This document shows, piece after piece, positions 8,802 to 17,860 of a stretch of 50,630 nt of DNA. Below the pieces are notes generated by a model, which did no database searches, had not been told where the DNA came from, and worked only from the letters and a program-made list of their open reading frames with translations. This stretch comes from an uncultured Sutterella sp. Its GTDB lineage: Bacteria > Pseudomonadota > Gammaproteobacteria > Burkholderiales > Burkholderiaceae_F. A program made the position numbers and the translations under genes. The stretch covers positions 1 through 50,630 of the forward strand of contig CAKQKT010000002.1 of the NCBI GenBank assembly GCA_934249275.1. Reading direction: 5' to 3'. How positions within the stretch are numbered: position 1 is the stretch's first letter; each line of letters begins with the position of its first letter.

Positions 8802-9422
8802 TTAGGTAGCCGGGGTTTCGGCAGCGGCTTCGCCTTCGCCTTCAGCGGCCGGGACCTCTTCCTCAACCGGGAGAGCAACCGTAGCGAGAACGATGTCTTC
8901 ACCAGCCTTGGCGTGGACTTCAACGCCTTCCGGAAGCTGAAGAGCGGAGGCGTGGAACGTCTGGCCGGCTTCAAGCTTGGAGAGGTCGACGGAGATGAAT
9001 TCCGGCAGTTCCTTCGGCATGCAGGTCACTTCGATGGCGGACACGGCACGGGAAACGATGCACTTGGAGACCTTGACGGCCGGGGATTCTTCTTCACCGT
9101 GGAAGTGCAGGGGCACGCGCATCGTGACCTTTTCGTTCGGGTTGATGCGCTGGAAGTCGATGTGCATGACCTGCGGCTTGTACGGATGCATCTGGAAAGC
9201 ACGGAGAACGACGAGTTCTTCCTTGCCGTCGAGTTCCATCGTCAGGATCGAGGCGTGGAACTTTTCCTTACGCAGAGCGTAGAAGATCGGATTGTGTTCG
9301 AGCTCGATCGGCGTAGCGGGGATGTTGCCGCCGTAAACGATGCCCGGCAGCTTGTCCGCGCGGCGAAGGCGGCGGCTCGCACCCGTACCCTGCACGTTAC
9401 GCGTGGTGGCGATGATGTTCAT
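8802..9422 (-). CDS. rplY: 50S ribosomal protein L25/general stress protein Ctc
   Basis: L25 binds 5S rRNA in the large ribosomal subunit. The 206-residue product is the long Ctc-type form: an N-terminal L25 domain (residues 1-90, beginning MNIIATTRNVQGTGASRRLRR), a C-terminal TL5/Ctc beta domain (about 95-185), and an acidic Ala/Glu-rich tail. The ATG is preceded by AGGAG at good spacing. It follows prs, with a hairpin in the 76-bp gap, an order conserved in Beta- and Gammaproteobacteria. Confidence 0.97.
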   Translation of the reverse strand: MNIIATTRNVQGTGASRRLRRADKLPGIVYGGNIPATPIELEHNPIFYALRKEKFHASILTMELDGKEELVVLRAFQMHPYKPQVMHIDFQRINPNEKVTMRVPLHFHGEEESPAVKVSKCIVSRAVSAIEVTCMPKELPEFISVDLSKLEAGQTFHASALQLPEGVEVHAKAGEDIVLATVALPVEEEVPAAEGEGEAAAETPAT

Positions 9423-9445
9423 TGGATTACTCCTAAAAGATAAAG

Positions 9446-9481
9446 AAAAATGTTCCCGCGGTCGCGACCAACAGCGGGAAC
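9446..9481 (-). terminator. terminator or attenuator between prs and rplY
   Basis: An 8-bp stem GTTCCCGC / GCGGGAAC with a 14-nt loop is followed on the minus strand by ATTTTTC. It lies between the prs stop and the rplY ribosome-binding site. It probably ends most prs transcripts while letting some read through into rplY. Confidence 0.72.
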
Positions 9482-9498
9482 GAGGAAAAAACTATTCC

Positions 9499-10458
9499 TT
9501 ATTCCGTGAACAGGTTGCTCACGGAGTCTTCGCGGGCAATGCGCGAAAGCGTTTCACCGATGATCGCGGCGCAGGAAACCTGGCGGATCTTCGGACAGGC
9601 TTCGGCGGCGGCAGACAGCGGAATCGTATCCGTGACGACCAGCTCGTCGAGAGCGGAATTCGTGATGCGTTCAACGGCGGCGCCAGAGAGCACCGGATGC
9701 GTGATGTAGGCGACGACACGCTTGGCGCCGCGTTCCTTCAAAGCACCGGCAGCGTTGCAGAGCGTGCCAGCCGTATCGACGATGTCGTCGGTAATGACGC
9801 AGGTGCGGCCTTTGACTTCACCAATGATGTTCATGATTTCAGCGACGTTGGCGCGCGGACGGCGCTTGTCGATGATGGCGAGGTCAACCTCAAGAGCTTT
9901 GGCCATAGCGCGGGCGCGAACAACACCGCCAACGTCAGGAGACACAACCATCAGATCGTCGTACTTGCGTTCAATCAGGTCGTTGAGAAGTACCGGGGTG
10001 GCGTAGATGTTGTCGACCGGGATGTCAAAGAAACCCTGAATCTGGTCGGCATGGAGGTCCATCGTGAGAACGCGGTCGACGCCGACGGCCTGGAGCATGT
10101 TGGCAACAACCTTGGCGGAAATGGCAACACGAGTAGAGCGCGGACGGCGATCCTGACGGGCATAGCCGTAATAGGGAATCGCAGCCGTGATGCGGCGAGC
10201 AGAAGCGCGCTTGAGAGCGTCAACCATGATCATGAGTTCCATCAGGTTGTCGTTCGTCGGAGCGCAAGTGCTCTGAAGGATGAAGACATCCTTGCCGCGC
10301 ACATTGTCGAGCAGCTGAACCATGACTTCGCCGTCGCTGAAGCGATTGACGGTGGCGGAGCCAAGGGGAATGTTGAGATATTTCGTGACAGCCTGAGCAA
10401 GTTTCGGGTTGGCGTTGCCCGTGAAGACCATCATACTTTCCGGAACCATGGGATCCAT
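9499..10458 (-). CDS. prs: ribose-phosphate pyrophosphokinase (PRPP synthase)
   Basis: Prs transfers pyrophosphate from ATP to ribose 5-phosphate, giving PRPP for purine, pyrimidine, His, Trp and NAD synthesis. The 319-residue protein carries the flexible-loop sequence [11 protein letters not shown], the metal-binding [12 protein letters not shown] segment, and the PRPP-binding loop [12 protein letters not shown] near residue 220. All are typical of class I enzymes. The ATG at 10458 has AAGAG upstream; a second ATG three codons in is possible. tRNA-Gln and ispE lie upstream in the conserved ispE-tRNA-Gln-prs order. Confidence 0.97.
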   Translation of the reverse strand: MDPMVPESMMVFTGNANPKLAQAVTKYLNIPLGSATVNRFSDGEVMVQLLDNVRGKDVFILQSTCAPTNDNLMELMIMVDALKRASARRITAAIPYYGYARQDRRPRSTRVAISAKVVANMLQAVGVDRVLTMDLHADQIQGFFDIPVDNIYATPVLLNDLIERKYDDLMVVSPDVGGVVRARAMAKALEVDLAIIDKRRPRANVAEIMNIIGEVKGRTCVITDDIVDTAGTLCNAAGALKERGAKRVVAYITHPVLSGAAVERITNSALDELVVTDTIPLSAAAEACPKIRQVSCAAIIGETLSRIAREDSVSNLFTE

Positions 10459-10596
10459 GACTTAAGCTCTTTTCGTGGGCGGGGGCTTGCGCTCTCGCAG
10501 TTAACAACAGGGAAGCCGTCAGAGTAACACAAAGACGGCCCTGAAAAAAGAAAGGGAGTGCATTTGATGCCTCCCGTCCCATTTCGTTTTATGTGC

Positions 10597-10674
10597 TGGC
10601 AGGGGTAGAAGGATTCGAACCTTCGAATGCCGGAATCAAAATCCGGTGCCTTAGGCCAGCTTGGCTATACCCCT
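10597..10674 (-). tRNA. tRNA-Gln (anticodon UUG)
   Basis: A full cloverleaf is visible on the minus strand. The 7-bp acceptor stem is AGGGGTA / TACCCCT, the anticodon stem CCGGA / TCCGG holds loop TTTTGAT (anticodon TTG), and the T-arm contains GGTTCGAATCC. The discriminator is G and CCA is encoded. The D-loop is about 3 nt longer than in E. coli tRNA-Gln. The first acceptor pair is A1-U72 rather than the common U1-A72. The gene sits 11 bp from ispE and upstream of prs, as in many proteobacteria. Confidence 0.96.
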
Positions 10675-10685
10675 ACCGATTATTT

Positions 10686-11552
10686 CTAGTCAAGCCAAGC
10701 CGAGAGTGGATGCTCTCGGAGAGACTTTGTGGCAAATCCTTTCCAGCCATCGGGTAGCTTTGGCAGCTTATAGCTGCTGGGATTGGCAATTACGCCGAAA
10801 ACGGCGCTGCCGGAACCGGTCATTCTGACGTCGCTAGTGTCGCGAGCGAGCATTCCGAGGCTTTCTGCCACTCGGGGCTCAAGCTCTTGCGCCACAGCCT
10901 GTAGGTCGTTGTGCCCGTACAGTTTTGGCCAGATTTCCAGTGCCTTGCCTGAAAAGATGTCTATTTTCAGTGATTTGCTATTCCTTGTCAAGTTTGGGGC
11001 AGTAAAAATCTGAGCGGTAGAAATGCCTTTTCCGGGCCAGATAACGGCGTATGAGGCTGTAGGAAATTCAAGAGGAGTGATGATCTCACCAATGCCTTCC
11101 ACAAAGCCAGTTTGACCAAATATGAAGAAGGGAACGTCGGCGCCGAGTTTTTCTCCCAGTTTCATCAATGCTTGACGTGAGAGGCCGAGATTGAAGAGTT
11201 TGTTGAGGCCGATGAGAGTTGTGGCCGCATCAGAGCTCCCGCCGCCCATGCCCGCACCCGCAGGGATGTGCTTTTCAACATGAATGCGAACACCGCCTTG
11301 GATATTGAAGGCTTCCATGAGAAGGCGGGCGGCTCGTACGCACAGATCCTTGTCCGGATCGCCGATCACATCGCCGGTGCGTTCAACGACTGGAGATTCA
11401 AGCCTGAAGAGATCAACCGTGTCGTGTAGATCGATGAGGGTGAAGACGGACTCTAGCAGGTGCTTTCCATCTGGTCGGCGTCCTACAACGTGTAAGAAGA
11501 GATTAAGCTTGGCCGGTGCGGGAAGGCCGAGCAGTGTGCTGTCGGACAACAT
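10686..11552 (-). CDS. ispE: 4-diphosphocytidyl-2-C-methyl-D-erythritol kinase
   Basis: IspE phosphorylates CDP-ME at the 2-hydroxyl in the non-mevalonate (MEP) isoprenoid pathway. The 288-residue GHMP-family kinase has the N-terminal PAPAKLNLFLHVVGRRPDG motif, the ATP-binding loop IPAGAGMGGGSSDAA near residue 100, and the C-terminal MTGSGSAVFG glycine-rich motif. Length and motifs are normal. The stop of lolB and the ATG of ispE are separated by a single base, so the two genes form one transcript leading into tRNA-Gln. Confidence 0.97.
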   Translation of the reverse strand: MLSDSTLLGLPAPAKLNLFLHVVGRRPDGKHLLESVFTLIDLHDTVDLFRLESPVVERTGDVIGDPDKDLCVRAARLLMEAFNIQGGVRIHVEKHIPAGAGMGGGSSDAATTLIGLNKLFNLGLSRQALMKLGEKLGADVPFFIFGQTGFVEGIGEIITPLEFPTASYAVIWPGKGISTAQIFTAPNLTRNSKSLKIDIFSGKALEIWPKLYGHNDLQAVAQELEPRVAESLGMLARDTSDVRMTGSGSAVFGVIANPSSYKLPKLPDGWKGFATKSLREHPLSAWLD

Positions 11553-11553
11553 G

Positions 11554-12057
11554 TCAGTCCTCGTCCAATTTGAGGGTGAGAGAAATGGTAGGGCTGGTTG
11601 TTGAGGCTCGGATTGTACCAGGGGTGCCGTCAGCTCTGCGGTTGAGTACGCGGATGAGCCAGCCGAATTCCGAGGCGCGATCGCCGGTCATGGTGAGCCA
11701 GCGCTCGAGAGCTTCAATGGGCACGGTGACGCCTGTTGTAAGCCGTATCAGTTCTTCGGCATTAGATGCAGTGACAGGCGCATCATCTTGAGCTGTAGTG
11801 AGAACGGCGCCTGATGGCGTTACTTCAATGCTCGCGAGAATTCCGTTAAGCGGTGTCATCAGGTCAAGGTGCAGGCTGTCGGATGTGCGATACAAGGAAA
11901 AACGGCCGTTCACAGCCTCTCGTTCGCCCGAGGTTGAGGTTGTGACTAGCGAAAAACGTCCGCTTCTTTTGAAAAGGAGGGGCTGTTTATACGCACAACC
12001 TCCGAGTGCAAGAATGGCGGTCGCGATAGGGAGAGACAGAAGAGTGCGTCGGATCAT
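11554..12057 (-). CDS. lolB: outer-membrane lipoprotein insertase LolB
   Basis: LolB receives lipoproteins from LolA and inserts them into the inner leaflet of the outer membrane. The 167-residue product begins with a lipoprotein signal ending in the lipobox LGGC, with the acylated cysteine at residue 21 and no aspartate at +2, consistent with outer-membrane location. The remainder fits a small LolA/LolB-type beta barrel but is divergent. Identity leans partly on position: lolB directly before ispE is conserved. Its ATG overlaps the stop of the upstream TPR gene (ATGA). Confidence 0.88.
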   Translation of the reverse strand: MIRRTLLSLPIATAILALGGCAYKQPLLFKRSGRFSLVTTSTSGEREAVNGRFSLYRTSDSLHLDLMTPLNGILASIEVTPSGAVLTTAQDDAPVTASNAEELIRLTTGVTVPIEALERWLTMTGDRASEFGWLIRVLNRRADGTPGTIRASTTSPTISLTLKLDED

Positions 12058-13772
12058 TTTGTTGAGTATTTAAGGCGCTTCCCTAGCTCAAGCACGCGAG
12101 AGTCGCCTCCGGCGCGTTGCTCGAGTTCGCGGAAGAGCTTTTCGGCATCGTGGTCCTGACCGGATGCTGAGAGGATTTCAACGAGATGACAGGCTACCTC
12201 GACGTCAAAGAGACGCTTGAGGGAAGCCAGCGTGAATTCTGCAGCTTGATCGTAGCGGCCTTCTTTGAAGCAGAGCCATCCCATGCTGTCGAGAATGTAC
12301 GGATCAACAGGCGCCAGTCGGTAAGCGTGTTCAAGAAGCTTTCGAGCTTGGGGAAGATTGATGTTCTTTGTGATCCAGGAATAGGCCAGCGCATTGCCGG
12401 CCTGAATATGGTCGGGATCTTTCGAAAGAATGCCTTTGAGAATGATTTCAGCTTCGTCGTCATGACCGACGTTCAGAGAGATCATTGCCGTATCGTAGGC
12501 AACGGAAATGTCGTCAGGCTTCTTCTCAAGGGCGGTTTTCATGACGGTGAGGGCGTCTTTCGGTCTGCCTGCGTCAATGAGCATTTGCGCCTCTCCGGTC
12601 GTGAAGAGGTTGTAGTGTTCTGGATAGGTCTCGGAAGCTTTCTGAAGGATAGCGCGGGCATCTTCAATTTTCCTCACTTCCGCGAGCGCAGCGGCTTCAC
12701 GAAGTCGGGCTTGGGGGGCAAGTTCGCCGTCGGTGAGAGAGGCAAGCGCGTCGGCTTCCTCCTCATGTCGACCGTTCTCATGAAGGACGGCGGCAAGCTT
12801 GAGCCAAATGTCGCTACTGGAAAAGTCTGCGTCGGGATTTTGTTCGGCCACAAGGTCGATATATCTGTTGAGATATTGCTCGGCTTTGTGAAAGTCGCGG
12901 CAGTCGATAGCTATCTGACCTGCATTAAGCAGGATGACGGCACTGTTGAGCGAGGTTTTCACTGCTCGTTCGACTTCTGTTATGGCATCTTTGAGACGTC
13001 CGGTGCGTGAGAGCACGCGGGCGTGAATGAGCCTGACGGAGGAGGCTTCGGGATGCTTGGACAGAAAATCCTTAAGCATGGATTCGGTTTGAACGCGGTC
13101 TACGGGCCAACAGAGATCGGCTGCGGCGCTGATAGTCTGTTCGCTGTCTGTTGCCAGTTCGTGCGCGATCTTGCCGGCACGGCATGCGGCAGGCATGTCG
13201 TGAAGGGCTTGACGGAATAGTCCAATAGCCAGCTGGACCTTGGCGTTTTTGGCCTGCTTTTCCCAATATGGGGAGAGGACTGTTTCAACAGTATTGGAGG
13301 CAAGCTTGGACTGAACAATGAGCGCCGTGATGTCGGCAGTCATTGCTGCCTTGTCTTCCGCATTTGCGTACATGCGGGAAAGTTGCTCGGTGTATTCAGC
13401 CTGACGTCCCTTTTCAATAGAGTCGACAAGGAGCGTACGCTGAGCGAGCTCTGCTTTGGGAGCGATCTTGACCCATGCGCGAGCCTGTTGGAGCACGATT
13501 TCGGGATTGCGGGTTTGAAGGGCGGTGCGCCATGCAAGCTCGGCTACTGCGGGAGAAGGGGTGCGCTCTAGTGTTTTGTTGAGAAGCGCAAGAGCCGTTT
13601 CGGGTTGCTCCCTGTGCGCGGCAATCTCGGCGGTAATGATTTCATAGAGGGATTGGGCAGTGTCGCGCGATTCGGAAGAATGCGTGACTGCGCTTTGGAA
13701 GGCCGCCGCGCAGCTGACGGCTGCGGCAAAGGCGGCGAGCACGGCCGCTTTTTTGAATAGTTTTCCGGTCAT
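12054..13772 (-). CDS. secreted tetratricopeptide-repeat protein
   Basis: A 572-residue protein with an N-terminal signal peptide (Lys-rich start, hydrophobic Ala-rich core, ending about residue 25). Numerous TPR units run along most of its length; the clearest are near residues 245-300 and 395-520, with Ala/Leu/Tyr/Pro at the repeat-defining positions. It probably acts in the periplasm as a protein-interaction scaffold. Betaproteobacteria commonly carry a TPR protein just upstream of lolB-ispE, so an envelope role is likely, but its partners are unknown. It is divergent from mutY across a 75-bp gap. Confidence 0.85.
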   Translation of the reverse strand: MTGKLFKKAAVLAAFAAAVSCAAAFQSAVTHSSESRDTAQSLYEIITAEIAAHREQPETALALLNKTLERTPSPAVAELAWRTALQTRNPEIVLQQARAWVKIAPKAELAQRTLLVDSIEKGRQAEYTEQLSRMYANAEDKAAMTADITALIVQSKLASNTVETVLSPYWEKQAKNAKVQLAIGLFRQALHDMPAACRAGKIAHELATDSEQTISAAADLCWPVDRVQTESMLKDFLSKHPEASSVRLIHARVLSRTGRLKDAITEVERAVKTSLNSAVILLNAGQIAIDCRDFHKAEQYLNRYIDLVAEQNPDADFSSSDIWLKLAAVLHENGRHEEEADALASLTDGELAPQARLREAAALAEVRKIEDARAILQKASETYPEHYNLFTTGEAQMLIDAGRPKDALTVMKTALEKKPDDISVAYDTAMISLNVGHDDEAEIILKGILSKDPDHIQAGNALAYSWITKNINLPQARKLLEHAYRLAPVDPYILDSMGWLCFKEGRYDQAAEFTLASLKRLFDVEVACHLVEILSASGQDHDAEKLFRELEQRAGGDSRVLELGKRLKYSTK

Positions 13773-13847
13773 GAATGAGTGAAAGCTTGGAAAGCCGTTG
13801 GTGTAGAGTGTCTTCGTACTTTACCTCGAATTTTCAAGGAATGCGGC

Positions 13848-14924
13848 ATGCGGGATCCCCGGAAGTTATTTGCAAATGCAATCGTTGTCTGGCACAAAGC
13901 CTTCGGAAGGCATGACTTGCCTTGGCAGCTTGAGGACTGGTATCCAAGGCTTGTTTCGGAGGTCATGCTACAGCAGACGCAGGTTGTTTCAGTGCTTCCT
14001 AAGTACGAGGCTTTCATGGCGGCCTTTCCAACGCCCGAAAGTCTTGCAGCTGCGCAAGATGATGAGGTGATGGCGCTTTGGGCCGGACTCGGTTATTACT
14101 CGCGTGCTCGCAATCTGCTAAAGGCTGTGCGCATGATCGTTAATGACATGGGCGGGCGATGTCCAGAAAGCGCTTGTGAGCTTGAAAAACTACCTGGGTT
14201 GGGCCCGTCAACTGCGGGAGCCGTCGCGGCGTTTGCATTTCGCGAGAGAGCTGTCATGGCTGATGGCAATGCTCAGCGCGTGCTGGCGCGTGTGTTCATG
14301 GTCGAAGGCAACGCAACCCAACCCGCTTTTGTGAAGGCAATTCGTGAGCTTGCTGAAACGTTGTTACCTGATTCTGAGCTGATGCCGACGTACACTCAGG
14401 CGCTTATGGATTTTGGTGCAATGCTTTGCAATCGGAGCCCTAGGTGTGATGACTGTCCGCTGTCAGATTGTTGCGGTGCGAACTTGGCGGGTAGGGTGGC
14501 TGAATTTCCGGGTAAAAAGCCTCGTCGAGAGCGGCCTGTAAGACATGCAGTGATGGTGTTTGCTTTTACAGGCGAAGGACTGTGGCTCAAGCGGCGAACG
14601 GAAAAGGGGGTGTGGCATGGCTTGTGGACGCCCCCGGTTCGTCAACAAGACGAAGAAGTGGAGGTTATGGATCCGTTTTCGGTTTGTCCGGAACTTGAGG
14701 GAGGAATCTTGCGCACGATCAGACTAGATCCTCTGGTGCACGACTTTACTCACTACCGTCTGATCATTCATCCTGTGGCGGTTGACTTGGCGGAGGGATA
14801 TCACCCTGATGGCTTCACTCTCTTTCGTGAAAAGGAAACGGCGCTGGTTGGAATGCCGACGCCGGTTATGAAGCTCGTAAAAATCTGTATTGAGGAGAGG
14901 GATTTTCATCCTTCACTTTTCTGA
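13848..14924 (+). CDS. mutY: adenine DNA glycosylase MutY
   Basis: MutY removes adenine mispaired with 8-oxoguanine. The 358-residue protein has the helix-hairpin-helix LPGLGPSTAG and the catalytic Glu38 (SEVMLQQTQV) and Asp139 (ADGNAQRVLAR). A C-terminal NUDIX-like domain that recognises 8-oxoG follows. The 4Fe-4S cysteines read C-X5-C-X2-C-X5-C, one residue shorter in the first spacing than the usual C-X6-C. The start at 13848 has AAGGA 9 nt upstream and gives a normal N-terminus; longer in-frame starts lie in the promoter region. It is the only plus-strand gene in the first 28 kb, and its stop is one base from the convergent rapZ stop. Confidence 0.96.
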   Translation: MRDPRKLFANAIVVWHKAFGRHDLPWQLEDWYPRLVSEVMLQQTQVVSVLPKYEAFMAAFPTPESLAAAQDDEVMALWAGLGYYSRARNLLKAVRMIVNDMGGRCPESACELEKLPGLGPSTAGAVAAFAFRERAVMADGNAQRVLARVFMVEGNATQPAFVKAIRELAETLLPDSELMPTYTQALMDFGAMLCNRSPRCDDCPLSDCCGANLAGRVAEFPGKKPRRERPVRHAVMVFAFTGEGLWLKRRTEKGVWHGLWTPPVRQQDEEVEVMDPFSVCPELEGGILRTIRLDPLVHDFTHYRLIIHPVAVDLAEGYHPDGFTLFREKETALVGMPTPVMKLVKICIEERDFHPSLF

Positions 14925-14925
14925 A

Positions 14926-15828
14926 TTAGATGCCCTCGTTTTGAACGGATTTTTCACCAGATAGCAATGCTTTCTGTTCGATGATGCGATGCCGCACGAC
15001 GACGCCGTCCGTGTCGCGAAAGCGCGAGCCTAATTCCTCGGCGACGAATACGGAGCGGTGCTGGCCTCCTGTGCAACCGATCGCAATGGTCAGATAGTGT
15101 CGGTTCTGGGCTATATAGGATGGAAGCCATTTGCGGATGAAGCCTTCGATGTCGTCCACCATCTCTATCACGTTGGGAAAGGTGCGCAGATAATTGGCAA
15201 CCGGTTGGTCTCGTCCTGTCAGGGATCGCAACGCAGGATCATAGTAAGGATTGGGAAGGCAGCGTACGTCGAAAACAAGGTCGCTTGCGACAGGGAGCCC
15301 ATGCTTGAATGCGAAGGATTCGAATGTGAGTGTCATCCGGGCTTGAGGTTGTCCGACGAATTCTTTTATCCATTCGCGCAGCTGCGAAGGAAGGATACCG
15401 GTCGTGTCCATCAAAGCCGCTCCAGCCGAAATGGGGGAGAGCAGATCTCGTTCGCGACTAATAGCTTCTTGCAGCGTGACGATCTGATCGCGACTGGCTG
15501 CTTGTGTGGAAAGCGGGTGGCGACGTCGTGTTTCAGAGAAACGCTTGACGAGTTCTTGATCGGAGGCGGTGAGAAAGAGAATGCGCACGTCAAAGTTTGC
15601 ATCCTCAAGTTGCTGAATTGCCTTGAGGGAACCGTCGAACGTGCTCTGGCTTCGCGCGTCAATGGCGACAGCGGCAGACTTGATGCCGTGCTTGCGGAGA
15701 TCCTGAGCTACAGAAAGCAGAAAGGCGGCGGGCAAGTTGTCAATGCAGTAGTACCCGCAATCTTCAAGCTGGCGGATGGCAATGGATTTGCCGCCACCAG
15801 ACATGCCGGTCACAATAATCAGTTGCAT
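14926..15828 (-). CDS. rapZ: RNase adapter protein RapZ
   Basis: RapZ is a nucleotide-binding protein that in enterics guides RNase E to the sRNA GlmZ, controlling glucosamine-6-phosphate synthase. The 300-residue product begins with a Walker A loop GMSGGGKS (residues 8-15). It contains YCIDNLP, FESFAFKHGLP and DLVFDVRCLPNP, and has the C-terminal AIGCTGGQHRSV motif that forms the RNA/GlcN6P-binding domain. It is downstream of ptsN by 21 bp, a conserved link. hprK, often found between ptsN and rapZ in Betaproteobacteria, is absent. Confidence 0.96.
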   Translation of the reverse strand: MQLIIVTGMSGGGKSIAIRQLEDCGYYCIDNLPAAFLLSVAQDLRKHGIKSAAVAIDARSQSTFDGSLKAIQQLEDANFDVRILFLTASDQELVKRFSETRRRHPLSTQAASRDQIVTLQEAISRERDLLSPISAGAALMDTTGILPSQLREWIKEFVGQPQARMTLTFESFAFKHGLPVASDLVFDVRCLPNPYYDPALRSLTGRDQPVANYLRTFPNVIEMVDDIEGFIRKWLPSYIAQNRHYLTIAIGCTGGQHRSVFVAEELGSRFRDTDGVVVRHRIIEQKALLSGEKSVQNEGI

Positions 15829-15849
15829 GGCGTTGCCTCCGTAAGGGTG

Positions 15850-16350
15850 TCAAGCTTCTTCTTCGTCAGAAAAGTCCTGGTCGTAGTGAAGATCGGCAGG
15901 AGGCGTCCAATTATGGATGAGTTCACAGATCTCGACCTCCGTCTTTGCATCAAGCAATGCGTTCTTGAGAGACTTGTTGCTGAAAAGACAGGCGGCTTCT
16001 CGCAATATCTTCAGATACATGTCGTCGTTTTCTGGAATGAGTAGGCAGAGAAAGAGTTGGACCGGACGGCCGTCAGGAGCGTCAAGAGAAAGCGGTGCGC
16101 TGGTTCGGAGAAAAACGGCGGCGGGTTCGGTGATGCTCTCAACTCGTCCGTGAGGAAGCGCGCAACCGCTGCCGAGACAAGTGGAACCTAGCTTTTCACG
16201 TGCAATGAGCGCATCAAAGGCTTCGGTGTGCGAAATGCCGGCAGAGGATTCGAAGACTAGACCGGCCTCTTCGTAAAGGCGCTTTCGGCTCACAACGTTG
16301 AGGTTCAGTCGGACAGTTTCAAGAGTAAGCAGGGATGCAAGAAGATTCAT
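15850..16350 (-). CDS. ptsN: PTS IIA-like nitrogen-regulatory protein
   Basis: EIIA-Ntr is the terminal phosphoacceptor of the nitrogen PTS, linking nitrogen/carbon status to potassium transport and other targets. The 166-residue EIIA domain has the phosphorylatable His67 in the motif LGSGCALPHGR. A conserved IPEND-type loop follows, and an acidic tail ends the protein. No clear Shine-Dalgarno sequence precedes the ATG. rpoN lies 72 bp upstream; hpf, often between rpoN and ptsN, is not here. Confidence 0.93.
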   Translation of the reverse strand: MNLLASLLTLETVRLNLNVVSRKRLYEEAGLVFESSAGISHTEAFDALIAREKLGSTCLGSGCALPHGRVESITEPAAVFLRTSAPLSLDAPDGRPVQLFLCLLIPENDDMYLKILREAACLFSNKSLKNALLDAKTEVEICELIHNWTPPADLHYDQDFSDEEEA

Positions 16351-16422
16351 GACGCGTCGGGCGGCCCTGCAAAGGACCGTCGAATCGAAAACATCAGTCA
16401 GTGTACCAAATGGATGGACAAA

Positions 16423-17856
16423 TCAGAGCTTTCGGCGGGAACGCGCGGACGGAATGCCGGCGCATGTACGGTATTTGGCAACTGTTCTCCGTGCAATGGG
16501 CACTCCCTTTTTTTGGAGCATTTCGCAGATCATCTCGTCCGAAAGGGGAAGTTTGGGATCTTCGGCTTCGATGAGCTTGCAGATCATGGCTTGAATTTCG
16601 GATGCACTTTGCTCCTCTGAGGAGTCATTCTGGTTGCTGAAGGAAACGGCGCTGAATAGAGAGCGCATCTCGACTGTTCCTTGGCGGCAGGCAATGAACT
16701 TCCCGGAGACAGCTCGGGAGACTGTTGGGACGGAAAGACCAAGTTCGTCTGCAATCTGGCTGAGCGTCATGGGGCGAAGCGCGCTTGGCCCGCAGCGAAA
16801 AAAGGCTTGCTGGCGGGCAACGATAGCATCGGAGAGACGCTGTAATGTTGTACGGCGGGCTTCAATGCGCTGAATGAAGGTTTTGGCTTCGCTGAGCAAT
16901 ACTCGGCGTGTCGATGGATCAACTTCGCTTTGAGCTGCGTTAACACGCAGACGAATGCGCAATTGAGAGGACGGGTTGATGTGTGCTGTGCTGACACCGT
17001 CCACCGTTTTTACGACAATGTCCGGCACGATGTAAAGCGTATTGGCTTCGCGTGCAATCGGATAGGGAGAGAGAGTGCGTAGTGTACGCAACGCTTCGTT
17101 GAGAATCGAAGGTTTTCCATTGGCGAGCTTGAGAAGGGCGGAGCGATTGTCAGCGGCAACCTTGTCGAGATGTCGGGAGACGATTCGATTAAGCGTGTCG
17201 AGTGCGGCGGCGTGCATGGTTGAGGGATCGAGACGCTCAATCTGCTTCATGAGGGCTTCAACGGGGCCGGATGTGCCGATGCCAGGCGGATCCATGTTTT
17301 GAAGTATGCCTAGTGCTTCTCGCCATTCGGATTCGGACACGCCTTCAATCCCTTCCTCTTTGAGGATGCGCGCGTAATAGCGTACAAGCGTTTCGAATGC
17401 GGTCGTGAAGAAACCTCGATCGTCGAGTTCTTCAATAATGCAGGTGACAAGAAGACGCTGCCGTTGTGTTAGCGGCATGCATCCAAGATCGGAAATCAGT
17501 TCTTCCCTGAAGGATTCTGGCGCAGGAATGCGTTCGAAGGGAGCCTCGTCATTAGATGCCCCCAACCATGATTCGTACGGTTGATCTACCGGGGTCTCCG
17601 CTTGTGCGGCATCAAAATCGGAATCTTCCTCGCCACGAGCATCTGCTTGACCGGCATCAGGCTCTTCCACGCGATCCACGGTGTCAGCGGTGGACTGTGG
17701 AGGTTCTTCGGCTTCGAGCAGGGGATTGGCTTCGAGCATAAGTTCAATTTCCCCGAGAAGCTCCTGCGTCGGCATCTGAAGGATGCGAAGTGATTGCTGC
17801 TGCTCCTGAGAAAGGACTTGCTGTTGGGAAAGCGTGGCGAGGAGATGTGTTTCCAT
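16423..17856 (-). CDS. rpoN: RNA polymerase sigma-54 factor
   Basis: Sigma-54 directs RNA polymerase to -24/-12 promoters that need an AAA+ activator. The 477-residue protein has the Gln/Leu-rich region I at its N-terminus (SQQQVLSQEQQQSLRILQMP), an acidic low-complexity region II (about residues 55-110), a core-binding domain and a helix-turn-helix. The diagnostic RpoN box ARRTVAKYR is at residues 455-463. The start at 17856 gives the canonical N-terminus and lies 4 bp past the lptB stop; a longer frame overlaps lptB. A consensus sigma-54 promoter is present in this window upstream of the glutamate/aspartate transporter. Confidence 0.97.
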   Translation of the reverse strand: METHLLATLSQQQVLSQEQQQSLRILQMPTQELLGEIELMLEANPLLEAEEPPQSTADTVDRVEEPDAGQADARGEEDSDFDAAQAETPVDQPYESWLGASNDEAPFERIPAPESFREELISDLGCMPLTQRQRLLVTCIIEELDDRGFFTTAFETLVRYYARILKEEGIEGVSESEWREALGILQNMDPPGIGTSGPVEALMKQIERLDPSTMHAAALDTLNRIVSRHLDKVAADNRSALLKLANGKPSILNEALRTLRTLSPYPIAREANTLYIVPDIVVKTVDGVSTAHINPSSQLRIRLRVNAAQSEVDPSTRRVLLSEAKTFIQRIEARRTTLQRLSDAIVARQQAFFRCGPSALRPMTLSQIADELGLSVPTVSRAVSGKFIACRQGTVEMRSLFSAVSFSNQNDSSEEQSASEIQAMICKLIEAEDPKLPLSDEMICEMLQKKGVPIARRTVAKYRTCAGIPSARSRRKL

Positions 17857-17860
17857 GAGA

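Noticed and set aside
9340..10527. 395-codon plus-strand frame opposite rplY and prs
   Set aside because: It spans two real minus-strand genes and their terminator, and has no homology-like motifs.
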